Shown piece after piece: positions 1 through 9,630 of a stretch of 64,000 nucleotides of DNA. Where the stretch lies: assembly GCA_963749825.1 (NCBI GenBank), contig CAVVOI010000012.1:1623377-1687376 (forward strand), written 5' to 3'. The position numbers were made by a program, and so were the translations under genes. This DNA is from UBA11865 sp963749825. Lineage in GTDB: Bacteria; Chloroflexota; Anaerolineae; Promineifilales; Promineifilaceae. The notes under the pieces are model-generated. The model was not told the origin of the DNA and did no database searches. It worked only from the letters and a program-made list of their open reading frames with translations. The stretch's first letter is position 1, and each line of letters opens with the position of its first letter.

Positions 1-3000
1 GAACAAGTAGAGGCTGGCTTGCCGACCGAAGGCAATTTGTTAAGGGTCCAATTAGCCGACGCTTACGAATTATTCGCCCATCGTCTATTGTGGCCCGACG
101 ATCGTTATAGTCCAGTTTATAATGTCAAGGCCGAAAGACTCCTTCAACGAATCTTGGAATGGTTTCCCAAGCGGCACTACGCCTGGTTTTTGCAAGGCGT
201 CAACCTTGGAGCAGGCCAGCAATATGATGAGGCTGTTCTAGCCCTGCAACAAGCCATCGAGATCAATCCCCAGCACGCTGCTTCATTTACCGCCTTGGGT
301 AATATCTACAAAGCCCAGAACAAACATGAAGAGGCGCAGGAAGCCTTTGATCAGGCCTTAAGAGTTGATCCGGAATCAGCTATGGGCCATGGTGGGATGG
401 GGGAGATTCACCAGGCCATGGGTAACTCTCAAGAGGCGATTTCCGCATATGAGCGGGCAATCAAACAAGATGGTCGCTATGTCAATGCGCGCATCGGTCT
501 TGGCCAAATGTACCTGGCCTCAGGTCGAAGCGATGAGGCGCTCAAAGTTTTACAGGAAGCTGAACAAATGGGGGGTGATCGGGCAAACGTACAGAACGCT
601 CTTGGCGACGCCTACCTGTCGGCCGGTTTAACCGATCATGCCGTGTCGAGTTTCCAGCGAGCGATCGAGATCGATCCGGAATGTGTAGGAGCCTATTGCG
701 GTATTGGCAGCGCCTATAGAACTCTACGCAAACCTGAATCAGCATCAACGGCTATTGACAAAGCGATTGAGTTAGATCCCCAGGCCAGCATCGCCTGGGC
801 CGGCAAGGGCGAACTCTATGCTGATGCAAAGCAATACGACCAGGCCATCGAGGCTTTTCAACGAGCAATACTTTTGGGAGACACCAGGGCTTCCACTTAT
901 GAGAATTTAGCCCAGGCATACCGGGCAAACGGTCGCTACGCGGATGCATTGGAAGCTCACCAAAATGCGGTAAGCATAGATTCCAGCCAGAAATTTTCAT
1001 ACCAGAATCTGGGCGAAATCCACCTGGCCCTGGGGAATTTCGACGACGCCTTATCGGCATTCGAACAGGCTGTAATCACCGATAAAGATAGCCCCGGACC
1101 CCTGGCAGGTTTGGGTGATGCCCTATACGCATTGAAGGATTATGCTCGTTCTCAAGAAGCATATCAAAGGGCATCAGCAATCGATCCGGATTTCGCTCCT
1201 GCTTATTATGGTCTCGGCAATGTCTTCCGGGCACAGGGTCAGGTAAACAAGGCGCTAACTGCTTATTGGCGGGCCATCGAGCTTGATCCCACCAATCCGG
1301 ATATCCAGATAGGTCTTGGCGATACATATACCCAAGAAAGTCAATATAAGAAAGCCATCGCCACTTACCAGCGGGCGCTTGAGTTGGCTCCAGAAGCAGC
1401 CAAAGCGCAGAAAGGCTTGGGCGATGTATACCTCGAGCTCAATATGCCTAATGCGGCCAGCGAGGCCTATGAGCGGGCTATCAATATAGATCCTGAATAT
1501 GCGGCCGCGTACAACGGTCTCGGCAATACGCTGGTCCAGCTCAGACAATTGCGGCAGGCAATGAGGACTTATCGTGAAGCCATCAAGTACAGGCCGGATG
1601 ATCCGGTCCCATATATCAGCCTGGGTCGTTTGTACACCCAACACAATCGATTTGAGGAGGCCGGTTCGGCTATAGATAAAGCCATCCGATTAGATCCTTC
1701 CGCGGCCGAAGCGCAGGAAGCCCTGGGCGATCTAAATCAAGCTCAAGGAAAGAAAGTTGAGGCCATCACCGCCTATCAGCGTGTCCTGGAACTAGATTCG
1801 AAGTATGCAGGCGCATTCAATAAGTTAGGAGACATATACGGGGAATTGGGCCGGACCGGTGAAGCCGTCGATGCCTACCAACAGGCATTGGCCCTTAATT
1901 TAAAGGATCCGGTTGCCTATACCGGATTAGGAACCGTCTACTTGACGCTGGACCAAGCCGAAGAAGCATTGAAAGCTTATCAGCAAGCCATAAAGATCGA
2001 CCCATATCATCTGAACGCGCACTTGGGCCTGGGTCGAGCCTATCTGTCCCTGGGAGAAAGCGACAAAGCTCTGGTTGAATATGAGCGGGCTTATGAACTG
2101 GACAGCCAGGATGCCGTCGTTCATCAAGGGCTAGGCGATGTCTACCAGCAGCTCAACCGCCAAAAAGATGCGGAAAAAGCCTATCACAAAGCGGCCGAAC
2201 TCAGCCCGGAGTGGGCGCTTCCTCTCACGAGTTTGGGCCTTTTGTATAATTCAACCGACAGACTCGAAGAGGCGATGTCCAGTTACCAACGTTCCCTGGA
2301 GCTGGATTCTGGACAGTCCGGACCGCACCGCGGTTTGGCTGACGTTTATCGCCGTATGAATCGCCCCCAGGAAGCGTTAGCCGCTTACAGGTTAGCCATC
2401 GAATTGAATGCCGGTGATGCCGGCGCTTATGCAGGTTTGGCCGATATTCAAAGACAACTCGGCTTATATCCTGAAGCAATTGTCGCCTACCAGCAGTCGC
2501 TTGAGATACAGAATCAGGACGCCAACGTCCATTATGGTTTGGCAGAAGCCTATATGGCAACTGGAGAACTAGACAAAGCAGAGCAGGCTTACCAGAAAGC
2601 CCTATCCCTTAAGCCAAATTGGCCCTTGGCATTGGCCGGACTGGGGGCCGTTTACACTAAGATTGGACGATCCGAAGATGCTGTCCGTGCTTTCGAACGG
2701 GCCATTGAGATTAATCCATCAGTTAAATTTTCCCGCCGGCAGTTAGCCGATCAATACCGGAAACTACGTCGGAATGATGCGGCACTGTTGCAATACCAAC
2801 AAGCCATCAAAGACGATCCCGATGATGGCTTAGCCTATCAAGGCCTGGGCGATGTATACGCTGCTTTAGGACGGTATGATGAGTCTGAAGAAGCTTACCG
2901 GACCGCCGTAGAAAAAGCGCCCGATCAAGCAGCGCCGCGCCGCGGATTAGGCGATATTTTCCTGGCTACAGGACGGCAGGAGGAAGCCCATTCTGCTTTC

Positions 3001-5652
3001 GAGGCAGCGACTAGCCGTAATAGCAGCGATCCAAACGCTTTTCGTGGCCTAGGAGATTCCTTTGCCGCTGCCGGTCGTTACCAGGAAGCGCTCGAGGCCT
3101 ATCACCAAGCCCTGGCTATCGAACCGGCGATGGCTGCCGCCTATCGGGGCATGGGTAAAGTTTACCAGGCTCTAGGCCAACCGGCCGAGGCGCAACTCAA
3201 TTATGAGAAGGCCTTGGACGCGGATCCGGCATCGGTATCCCTTACTGACCTCGGTGACCTTTATGCGGCCTTAGGAAGATCAGACGGCGCCATCAATGTC
3301 TTCCAACAAGTCTTGGCAGAAGATCCTAACAATGTGGAGGCCTTAAACGGATTAGGAGATATATATTTCGCTCAAAACAATCAACAAGATGCCCGAGAGA
3401 TGTATAGGCGAGCTTTAGAAGCGTATCCCCCCCGCCCCCGTTCCTATGTAGGCACCGGCTTAGTAGAAGCGGCTATGGGCAATCTACGGCGGTCATTAGC
3501 CGCTTTTTGGCAAGCCTTAAATCTGGAACCGGACAATGTGGCCGCATTAAAAGGCGCGGGCCAGGCCTGCGCCGAACAGGGTAGTCACGAGCGCGCCTTA
3601 AAAGCATTTAAGAAAGCTGTGACCTTAGCGCCAGATGATCCAGTCGCCCATGAAGGTCTGGCAAATGCGCAATTGGCGCTGGGACATTTTTCAGAGGCGG
3701 AATCATCTTACCGTAAGGCTCTGGAGTTCGATAACCAGAACGCCTCTGTATATAGCAACCTCGGCCGGGCCCTGACTCATCGAAACCAACCCGAGGCGGC
3801 CATTGAAGCATTTGAACGAGCCATTGAACTCGACCCAGCGCAAGCCACCGCTCATTATGGTCATGCCCGCGCTTTGGCCGAACTTGGTCGTAATCAAGAA
3901 GCTGCCGCTGGATTCCGCCGCACCCTTGAGCTCGATCCAGAAAATCGTTTAGCTTACTTCAGGTTGGGAAAAGCTTTCCTGACATTAGGCCAGTATGACC
4001 AGGCGACTGAAGCGCTACAACAAGCGCAAGCCCTGGGTCTAGATTCGGCCGATCTGCACATCTGCCTGGGAAGAGCCAGCAGCGAAGCCGGCCTATACAA
4101 AGAAGCGAATGCGGCCTACCTCCAGGCTTTGGAATTACAACCCGAGCAGGCCGAAGCTTACACCGGTATCGGCGACATATATTATGCTCAAGGTCATGTT
4201 GATGAAGCGCTGGATTCTTACCGGCAAGCCCTCCGCCTGGATCCAAATAATGCTGCCGCCTATTATCGGGTTGGCAATATTCAACAGGCCAAAGGTCGAA
4301 GTGATGAAGCGCTGCGAGCCTACCAATATGCTCTTGAGCGCCAGGAAGATTATACCGAACCGTATCATGGCGCAGCCAAAGTCTATCAAGAGATGGGCCG
4401 GTCGAACGACGCTATCACAGCTTATCGCCATGCGATCAACGTAAATCCAAATGATCCGGCCGCTCATCAACAATTGGGGCAGCTTTATTTAAAGACTGGT
4501 CGGAGTGAAGAAGCGCTAGACTCTTTTGAACGGGCGCAGAAGTTGGCGCCGCAAGATTCGGTTACCTACAGTGGCTTGGGAACAGCTTACCTGTCCAGAG
4601 GTCAAATCGATCAAGGATTAGAATTCCTCCAGCAAGCCCTGGAACTAGACCCGCAAAATGGCGAAGCCCTGGCCGGAATTGGCGATGCATATGTCAAACT
4701 CGGCCGCGATCAGGAAGCCCTGTCAGCATACGAAAAAGCATTACGCCTGGTGCCAGACCATGCAGCTGTTTATACGGGTCTGGGCACAGTTAACCTTCGC
4801 CTGGGAAAAATCGATGGCGCTCTAGGGGCTTATAAAGAAGCGATCAACCTTGATCCGAAGGATCCAGCCCCTCGTTCTGGGCTCGGCGACGTATTTACCC
4901 GGCAAGGGCGTATTGACGAAGCAATTAGCGCCTACCAGCGAGCATTAAAGATTAACGCCAGTTACGCGCCACCATATATTGGCCTGGGCAATATCTATCG
5001 TGGGTTAAAGCGTCCCTTTGAAGCTCTCAGCGCTTTTGAACGAGCCGTTCGCCTGAAAAGCCAGGAACCAGCCGCATACCGCGGTTTGGGCGACGTTCAA
5101 ACCGATCTCGGCCGGGGAGACGATGCCATCGAAAACTATAAAGAAGCATTGCGACTCGATCCAAGCGAACCGGCCACATATATCGGTCTAGGGAATGCCC
5201 ATCGAGATAACGATTCCTGGCAAGAAGCACTGGCTGCCTTTGAAAAAGCGGTTCAGCTGGATCCTCAAAATTCAACGGCCTTCGCCAATTTGGCTGATGC
5301 CTATAATGCGACGGACCAGAGCGAGGAAGCGCTATCGACCTACAGGCGAGCGATCGAGTTAAACCCCGACGATGCACTTTCGCGCGGGTCCCTGGCAGGA
5401 CTATATAGACGGCTAGGACGTCAACGCGACTACGAGAATGAGATCAGGGTGGCTCGAGAACTCATAGCCGGTGAGAGTGAGTACAATCAAGCCTGTGTAG
5501 AAGCCATCGCCGGCAATGCGGATCGAGCGATCGATCTCCTGAGAATTGCCCTGGAAAAACACCAGGTTCAATTGGATTGGGTACGTCGTGATCCGGATCT
5601 TGAAGCCATTCGAAACGATCCTAGATTTAGAGAGCTAGTCGGCAGCGTCTGA
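1..5652 (+). CDS. Giant tetratricopeptide-repeat protein, 5' end outside window
   Basis: The protein is almost entirely tandem 34-residue TPR units, roughly fifty of them. They show the usual signature (A/G at positions 8 and 20, A at 27, and a recurrent Y-x-x-A-[IL] followed by A-[IL]-x-L-[DN]-P). Such arrays form a superhelix that binds other proteins, so a scaffold role is inferred; no enzymatic domain is visible. The frame is open from base 1 with no stop, and the first possible start inside the window is a TTG at position 19, so the true N-terminus is probably upstream. The last about 60 residues leave the repeat pattern and end with the R-x-D-P-x-F-R-x-L motif often seen at the end of TPR arrays. 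No signal peptide or membrane segment is visible in the part present. The specific partner is unknown. Confidence 0.93.
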   Translation, partial: EQVEAGLPTEGNLLRVQLADAYELFAHRLLWPDDRYSPVYNVKAERLLQRILEWFPKRHYAWFLQGVNLGAGQQYDEAVLALQQAIEINPQHAASFTALGNIYKAQNKHEEAQEAFDQALRVDPESAMGHGGMGEIHQAMGNSQEAISAYERAIKQDGRYVNARIGLGQMYLASGRSDEALKVLQEAEQMGGDRANVQNALGDAYLSAGLTDHAVSSFQRAIEIDPECVGAYCGIGSAYRTLRKPESASTAIDKAIELDPQASIAWAGKGELYADAKQYDQAIEAFQRAILLGDTRASTYENLAQAYRANGRYADALEAHQNAVSIDSSQKFSYQNLGEIHLALGNFDDALSAFEQAVITDKDSPGPLAGLGDALYALKDYARSQEAYQRASAIDPDFAPAYYGLGNVFRAQGQVNKALTAYWRAIELDPTNPDIQIGLGDTYTQESQYKKAIATYQRALELAPEAAKAQKGLGDVYLELNMPNAASEAYERAINIDPEYAAAYNGLGNTLVQLRQLRQAMRTYREAIKYRPDDPVPYISLGRLYTQHNRFEEAGSAIDKAIRLDPSAAEAQEALGDLNQAQGKKVEAITAYQRVLELDSKYAGAFNKLGDIYGELGRTGEAVDAYQQALALNLKDPVAYTGLGTVYLTLDQAEEALKAYQQAIKIDPYHLNAHLGLGRAYLSLGESDKALVEYERAYELDSQDAVVHQGLGDVYQQLNRQKDAEKAYHKAAELSPEWALPLTSLGLLYNSTDRLEEAMSSYQRSLELDSGQSGPHRGLADVYRRMNRPQEALAAYRLAIELNAGDAGAYAGLADIQRQLGLYPEAIVAYQQSLEIQNQDANVHYGLAEAYMATGELDKAEQAYQKALSLKPNWPLALAGLGAVYTKIGRSEDAVRAFERAIEINPSVKFSRRQLADQYRKLRRNDAALLQYQQAIKDDPDDGLAYQGLGDVYAALGRYDESEEAYRTAVEKAPDQAAPRRGLGDIFLATGRQEEAHSAFEAATSRNSSDPNAFRGLGDSFAAAGRYQEALEAYHQALAIEPAMAAAYRGMGKVYQALGQPAEAQLNYEKALDADPASVSLTDLGDLYAALGRSDGAINVFQQVLAEDPNNVEALNGLGDIYFAQNNQQDAREMYRRALEAYPPRPRSYVGTGLVEAAMGNLRRSLAAFWQALNLEPDNVAALKGAGQACAEQGSHERALKAFKKAVTLAPDDPVAHEGLANAQLALGHFSEAESSYRKALEFDNQNASVYSNLGRALTHRNQPEAAIEAFERAIELDPAQATAHYGHARALAELGRNQEAAAGFRRTLELDPENRLAYFRLGKAFLTLGQYDQATEALQQAQALGLDSADLHICLGRASSEAGLYKEANAAYLQALELQPEQAEAYTGIGDIYYAQGHVDEALDSYRQALRLDPNNAAAYYRVGNIQQAKGRSDEALRAYQYALERQEDYTEPYHGAAKVYQEMGRSNDAITAYRHAINVNPNDPAAHQQLGQLYLKTGRSEEALDSFERAQKLAPQDSVTYSGLGTAYLSRGQIDQGLEFLQQALELDPQNGEALAGIGDAYVKLGRDQEALSAYEKALRLVPDHAAVYTGLGTVNLRLGKIDGALGAYKEAINLDPKDPAPRSGLGDVFTRQGRIDEAISAYQRALKINASYAPPYIGLGNIYRGLKRPFEALSAFERAVRLKSQEPAAYRGLGDVQTDLGRGDDAIENYKEALRLDPSEPATYIGLGNAHRDNDSWQEALAAFEKAVQLDPQNSTAFANLADAYNATDQSEEALSTYRRAIELNPDDALSRGSLAGLYRRLGRQRDYENEIRVARELIAGESEYNQACVEAIAGNADRAIDLLRIALEKHQVQLDWVRRDPDLEAIRNDPRFRELVGSV

Positions 5653-5666
5653 GCCCACAAGCGCAC

Positions 5667-7994
5667 TTATCGCTTACCAATCAGGCGCCCAATATCCTTG
5701 CCAACCCAGACTTCGCTGGCAAATTTTGGATTGCTGGCTGAAGCCACAAAATAGGTGACGCCTTGGATTATGGGGCGGTCTTGTAGCTCACGCCAGAATC
5801 GCAGATATTCCTGGGCCATTTGGATCGCAGGCAACCCCCTTCCTTTGCGGCTGGCTTCGGTGATCCACATATTTCGCGAACGAAAACGGCTAATGTAATC
5901 GTCGACCTGGTCCAAGGTCTTCGCCATACTATAAACATCTGACCAGTAAACATGTATGCCCAGACCATCGGCCGCTTCGACTGCTGCCCGATTTGCTTCC
6001 AAGAACTGGATGTGATCTAGTTTAACACCGGTCACGGTGCTGCCCGGCGTCAATCCTGGAAATATAAAACGGGCGTTGGGAAGAGCCTGGCGATAACGCC
6101 TCAGCAATTCGCGCCACCATACGCTGAAAGTCGCGCCGTCGGACCAGCTACTGCCTAAACCTTCATCAACCACGTTGGGCTCGTTATGCAATTCCACGAC
6201 CACCTGCCGGCCCTGCAGTTGATCCAAGGCGCGACGGACATCGCCAAGCGTATAGTCCAAGAATTTGCCAGGGCTGATGTTCCGGCCGCTGAAGGAGAGA
6301 AATGCCCTGACGATAAATTGTGCTTCTGGATGCGCCTTCGCTAAACGCCGAATATCCTCCGCGCTATGGAAGGAAAGCACCTTGATGACGCCCGGCCGGA
6401 GGGCGGCGAATTCTTTGTGTTCAGCCTCGCTTATGGGTGGATCGGCCGAGGCGTGAAGGCCAATTCGAACCCGGCCGATGATCTGCGAATCAGGGTCTGG
6501 AACGTCATCGTCGGCCACAGGTGGTTTCAAAAGATCATCCCGCACCCGAACAGGCGTATATTCCCCCTTGGCTGGCCCTGTCACAGAGATATTGGTGCCG
6601 GCGGGAATGAATCCGATCTTTGTCGCGTCGCGTTGAGGTAATTCCCGCAAATTACTACCATAACGAGCCACCTTAGCTTGATTTCCGCTAACGATTAGGC
6701 CGTTGGTGAAAGCCCAGCCCGGCGTTGTATCATGGTCAGGCTTCGGCAGGGGTGTTGGCGACGCATCTTTGGGCCAGGGATCCGGCGTGGCCACGTTTGG
6801 TATTGGATCTATTGCATTCAAAACATCCGCCTTACGTGTGAGCACCGGCGTATATTCTCCGCGGACTGATCCGGCAATGCTAATGGTAGCATAAGCCTTT
6901 ACAAGGCCGATTGTTTGACCTGTTCTATCGGGTTTGCTTCGCAAATTAACGCCAAGGCGGGAAGTCAATGCTTGTCGCCTGCCGTTAGGGCTTAGAAATT
7001 GAGTCAGGACCCAGCCCAGATAACCTTCTTTTGGTGGAATGATGGCTGGATCGGGGGGTGGGTCAGGCAGGTTGACTGGTTCTAGAAAGTCATTCCGCCG
7101 GACGCGAACCGGTACATACAGTTCTTTTGGCGCGCCGGTAACAGTCACTGTGCTACTGGCTTTGATCACCCCAATGTTGGTGGCATTTCGTTCTGGTCTC
7201 GTCCTCAGATTGATTCCATGGGAACCGACCACTGCCTGCTTGCCGGCAACGGTCAGAAAGCGTTTCCAAGCCCATCCGTCGACGGTGGATACAATTGGCG
7301 GGGGTTCGGCCGCCGGTTTCGGGTTAGCTTGATCGTTCAAGCCAATAGCAGCAAGAGAAACATTAACCTCGACAAACGGCTTCTTCTGCGTACGGACGAG
7401 GATGATGGTGCCGGCCGGAATGAGTTTCTTAATATCGCGATTTACGTATAAAGTTGCGCCGCCGGCATTAACCTGAGCTAGATCGTCATGGATGTAGATC
7501 GAATCGGCTAATACCCAACCTTTGACAAACGGGCCGGCCGGTTTTTTCCATCCTAACAAAGGCAATAAATATTGGGTGGGATCGATTATCTCGTAAGGCC
7601 AATTATCGTATTTGGCGTCCTTCTTCTTCAGTGTAAAGTGGAGATGCGAACCGAAGCTATTACCGGTATTATCAGCCAGGCCTAGGACCGTGCCTGCTTC
7701 AACGATTTGACCCGTTCGTACGAACACTTTTTGCAAATGCGCGTAAATGGTCTTGTAACCGTCCTGGTGAGCGACGCGAACGTGGATGCCATAATTATGC
7801 CCGCTCGGTTGATTATGGATCCGGAATACTTCCCCAGGGGCTACGCAAAAGACTTTGCTCCCCGTAGGAGCTTTGATGTCGATGCCATCATGCCCAGGGA
7901 GGCCAAATTGTGCATAATTTTGTGGATTAGCCCCAAAATGTTGTGTTATGACTGGATATTCTGTGGGCCAGACCTCAAATCTGAAATCCCCCAT
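5667..7994 (-). CDS. M23 peptidase / SH3b / glycosidase-like fusion protein
   Basis: A 775-residue multidomain protein probably acting on the cell wall or an extracellular glycan. Residues about 10-145 are an M23 (LytM-type) metallopeptidase domain with the zinc motif GHDGID (H35, D39), H86, and the H-L-H pair at 117/119. Three SH3b-like modules follow, each with a G-x-N-L-R core. The last about 270 residues resemble a clan-A TIM-barrel glycosidase, with ELHNEPN (probable acid/base E in NEP) and WITEAS (probable nucleophile E). No signal peptide is evident at the chosen ATG start, so export is uncertain unless the start is wrong or another route is used. The gene converges on the TPR gene with 14 bases between stops. 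Domain assignments are from motifs; the substrate is not known. Confidence 0.85.
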   Translation of the reverse strand: MGDFRFEVWPTEYPVITQHFGANPQNYAQFGLPGHDGIDIKAPTGSKVFCVAPGEVFRIHNQPSGHNYGIHVRVAHQDGYKTIYAHLQKVFVRTGQIVEAGTVLGLADNTGNSFGSHLHFTLKKKDAKYDNWPYEIIDPTQYLLPLLGWKKPAGPFVKGWVLADSIYIHDDLAQVNAGGATLYVNRDIKKLIPAGTIILVRTQKKPFVEVNVSLAAIGLNDQANPKPAAEPPPIVSTVDGWAWKRFLTVAGKQAVVGSHGINLRTRPERNATNIGVIKASSTVTVTGAPKELYVPVRVRRNDFLEPVNLPDPPPDPAIIPPKEGYLGWVLTQFLSPNGRRQALTSRLGVNLRSKPDRTGQTIGLVKAYATISIAGSVRGEYTPVLTRKADVLNAIDPIPNVATPDPWPKDASPTPLPKPDHDTTPGWAFTNGLIVSGNQAKVARYGSNLRELPQRDATKIGFIPAGTNISVTGPAKGEYTPVRVRDDLLKPPVADDDVPDPDSQIIGRVRIGLHASADPPISEAEHKEFAALRPGVIKVLSFHSAEDIRRLAKAHPEAQFIVRAFLSFSGRNISPGKFLDYTLGDVRRALDQLQGRQVVVELHNEPNVVDEGLGSSWSDGATFSVWWRELLRRYRQALPNARFIFPGLTPGSTVTGVKLDHIQFLEANRAAVEAADGLGIHVYWSDVYSMAKTLDQVDDYISRFRSRNMWITEASRKGRGLPAIQMAQEYLRFWRELQDRPIIQGVTYFVASASNPKFASEVWVGKDIGRLIGKR

Positions 7995-8274
7995 CCTGTT
8001 TCCTATTCAGTTACCGGCACTACACGTAGATTATGTCATGTAGTCTAGCCCAAATATAGGTGAGAAGCAAACGATCCTGACGCCTGAACGAGAAGGGCTT
8101 CATCTTCAAGAAGAGACTATCTTTGGAACCTTGTTTCCTCATTACCTCGCAGCTACAGCAAATAAAGAAGTAATCAGAGGAATTTTTGCTTTGTTCAAAT
8201 CAATTACTTCGGCTTACTCATTAATTGGAAATTGGATAATTTGCCCAAAGGCTACCTCACAGTAGAATTAAAGG

Positions 8275-8616
8275 ATGGGTTTCTTAAAAAAACTATTTGG
8301 CAGCAAAGATTCGAATCAAAGTGGAAAGGCAGACCCCGAGGGCTTTTTTGTATACGTCCAGTGCGACCGATGTGAGGCAAAAGTCCGCTTGCGAATTAAT
8401 AAACAGTACGACTTAAGCCCGACCGGTGATGGCTATGAATGGCATAAAACCATCGTTGATAGCCGTTGTTTTCAGAGAATACCGACGGTTGCTCATTTTG
8501 ATCGTGGCCTAAATATGACTGACGCCGACATCCAGGGTGGCCGGTATATCTCCTTTGAAGAGTATGAAGCGAAAGAGGTAAGCCAGCCCACCGACTCTGA
8601 AGCAGAGGAAGGCTAA
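8275..8616 (+). CDS. Small conserved-looking protein with CxxC motif
   Basis: A 113-residue soluble protein that I do not recognise as a named family. It starts with a basic, slightly amphipathic stretch (MGFLKKLFGSK) that could contact membrane, carries one CDRC (CxxC) pair near residue 30, and ends in an acidic Glu-rich tail. One CxxC is not enough for a full zinc site in a monomer; a third Cys occurs near residue 63. It precedes the glutaredoxin-like gene by about 100 bases in the same direction. The predicted start has a purine-rich stretch immediately upstream but no well-spaced Shine-Dalgarno, so the start is tentative. Confidence 0.6.
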   Translation: MGFLKKLFGSKDSNQSGKADPEGFFVYVQCDRCEAKVRLRINKQYDLSPTGDGYEWHKTIVDSRCFQRIPTVAHFDRGLNMTDADIQGGRYISFEEYEAKEVSQPTDSEAEEG

Positions 8617-8718
8617 AGTCTGGTGACCTTATATACAAAATCGCCTCAATTGTGCTTGTCTGCTACTGTCATCACGAAAAAGGGGTTTTTCTCTACTTAA
8701 CCTGGAAAAACTATTGTC

Positions 8719-9042
8719 ATGGATCAATCGTCAGAAAAAGACATCACGCTCTATACCTCAAAATGGTGCGCCCATTCAAGAAGCGTCGAAGGATTTCTGA
8801 ACCGGAATGAAATCGAGGTCAACAAGATCGATATTGATGGTAATGGTGAAGCGCGAGCCCAATTAATCGAGATCAATGGGGGATTCGCTAGCGTACCTAC
8901 CCTGGTATTCTCCGATGGGTCCAAATTGACCGAGCCATCTACTGCCCAACTTCAAAAAAAGCTTGGCCTTGAGTCATCACAAGGTCTGATGGATCGCGTA
9001 CGTAGTCTCATCGGCCAAAATGATCAGGGTAATAAGACCTGA
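8719..9042 (+). CDS. Glutaredoxin/thioredoxin-fold protein with CxxS active site
   Basis: A 107-residue protein with a thioredoxin-fold layout: beta strand ITLYTSKWC, helix, second strand with V-N-K-I-D-I-D, then the cis-proline motif SVPTLVF near residue 75 and a following glycine. The active site reads C-A-H-S, so the resolving Cys is replaced by Ser, as in monothiol glutaredoxins. It resembles the actinobacterial/Chloroflexota NrdH/Mrx-like group more than classical Grx. A role in thiol reduction or deglutathionylation-like chemistry is inferred from the family. It sits just upstream of lspA in the same direction. The C-terminal about 25 residues are an extension without a recognisable motif. 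Confidence 0.8.
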   Translation: MDQSSEKDITLYTSKWCAHSRSVEGFLNRNEIEVNKIDIDGNGEARAQLIEINGGFASVPTLVFSDGSKLTEPSTAQLQKKLGLESSQGLMDRVRSLIGQNDQGNKT

Positions 9043-9072
9043 GAAAGTGGATCAATCCTACTTATCAATGTG

Positions 9073-9558
9073 ATGCTCCCTTATTTACTTATCCTCGTGG
9101 CTTTCGCGGCCGACCGGCTCACCAAGTGGTGGGCAACTAATAATCTGACCGATACCAGCCCCGTCCATATGCATGAATATTTGACCCTGTATCCAACCTA
9201 TAACCGGGGCATCGCCTTTGGATTTATGCAAGGCATCGGCCCGCTCGTGGGCTGGTTATCCATAGCCGTTGTTTTTGGATTATTCATTTACATGGTTCGA
9301 GTGCCCCGATCCATGTGGTTATTACGAATAGGCTTAGCATTAATTATCGGGGGCGCGATGGGCAACTTGATCGATCGGGTTACCGCTGGTCAAGTGCTCG
9401 ACTTCATCCAAACGCCTATTCGACCGGGAATTTTTAACGTGGCTGATATCATGATCAACACGGGGGTCGTCTTGTCATTGCTGGGCGCATTTCTACAACG
9501 AGAGCGTCCCGAACAAAAACTACAAGAGCTAGAGGTTGAGGAACGTCCAGAGGCCTAA
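9073..9558 (+). CDS. lspA: Lipoprotein signal peptidase II
   Basis: Aspartyl protease of the inner membrane that removes the signal peptide from lipidated prolipoproteins after diacylglyceryl transfer. About 161 residues with four hydrophobic segments, the normal length. Family motifs are visible in order: DRLTKWW near the start, NRGIAFGF, GGAMGNLIDR followed by VLDFI, and FNVADIMIN. The aspartates in the last two blocks form the catalytic dyad. A GTG three bases upstream would add one Met; I chose the ATG. The C-terminus is an acidic cytoplasmic tail. It follows the thioredoxin-fold gene and converges with the UbiB-like gene. Confidence 0.95.
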   Translation: MLPYLLILVAFAADRLTKWWATNNLTDTSPVHMHEYLTLYPTYNRGIAFGFMQGIGPLVGWLSIAVVFGLFIYMVRVPRSMWLLRIGLALIIGGAMGNLIDRVTAGQVLDFIQTPIRPGIFNVADIMINTGVVLSLLGAFLQRERPEQKLQELEVEERPEA

Positions 9559-9630
9559 CGAAGCGAGGTTTCTTCGTATTTAGTGTGAAACAGTCCCGTT
9601 TTACAAGACAAGGCAGTTAGCCTGTTTCGC

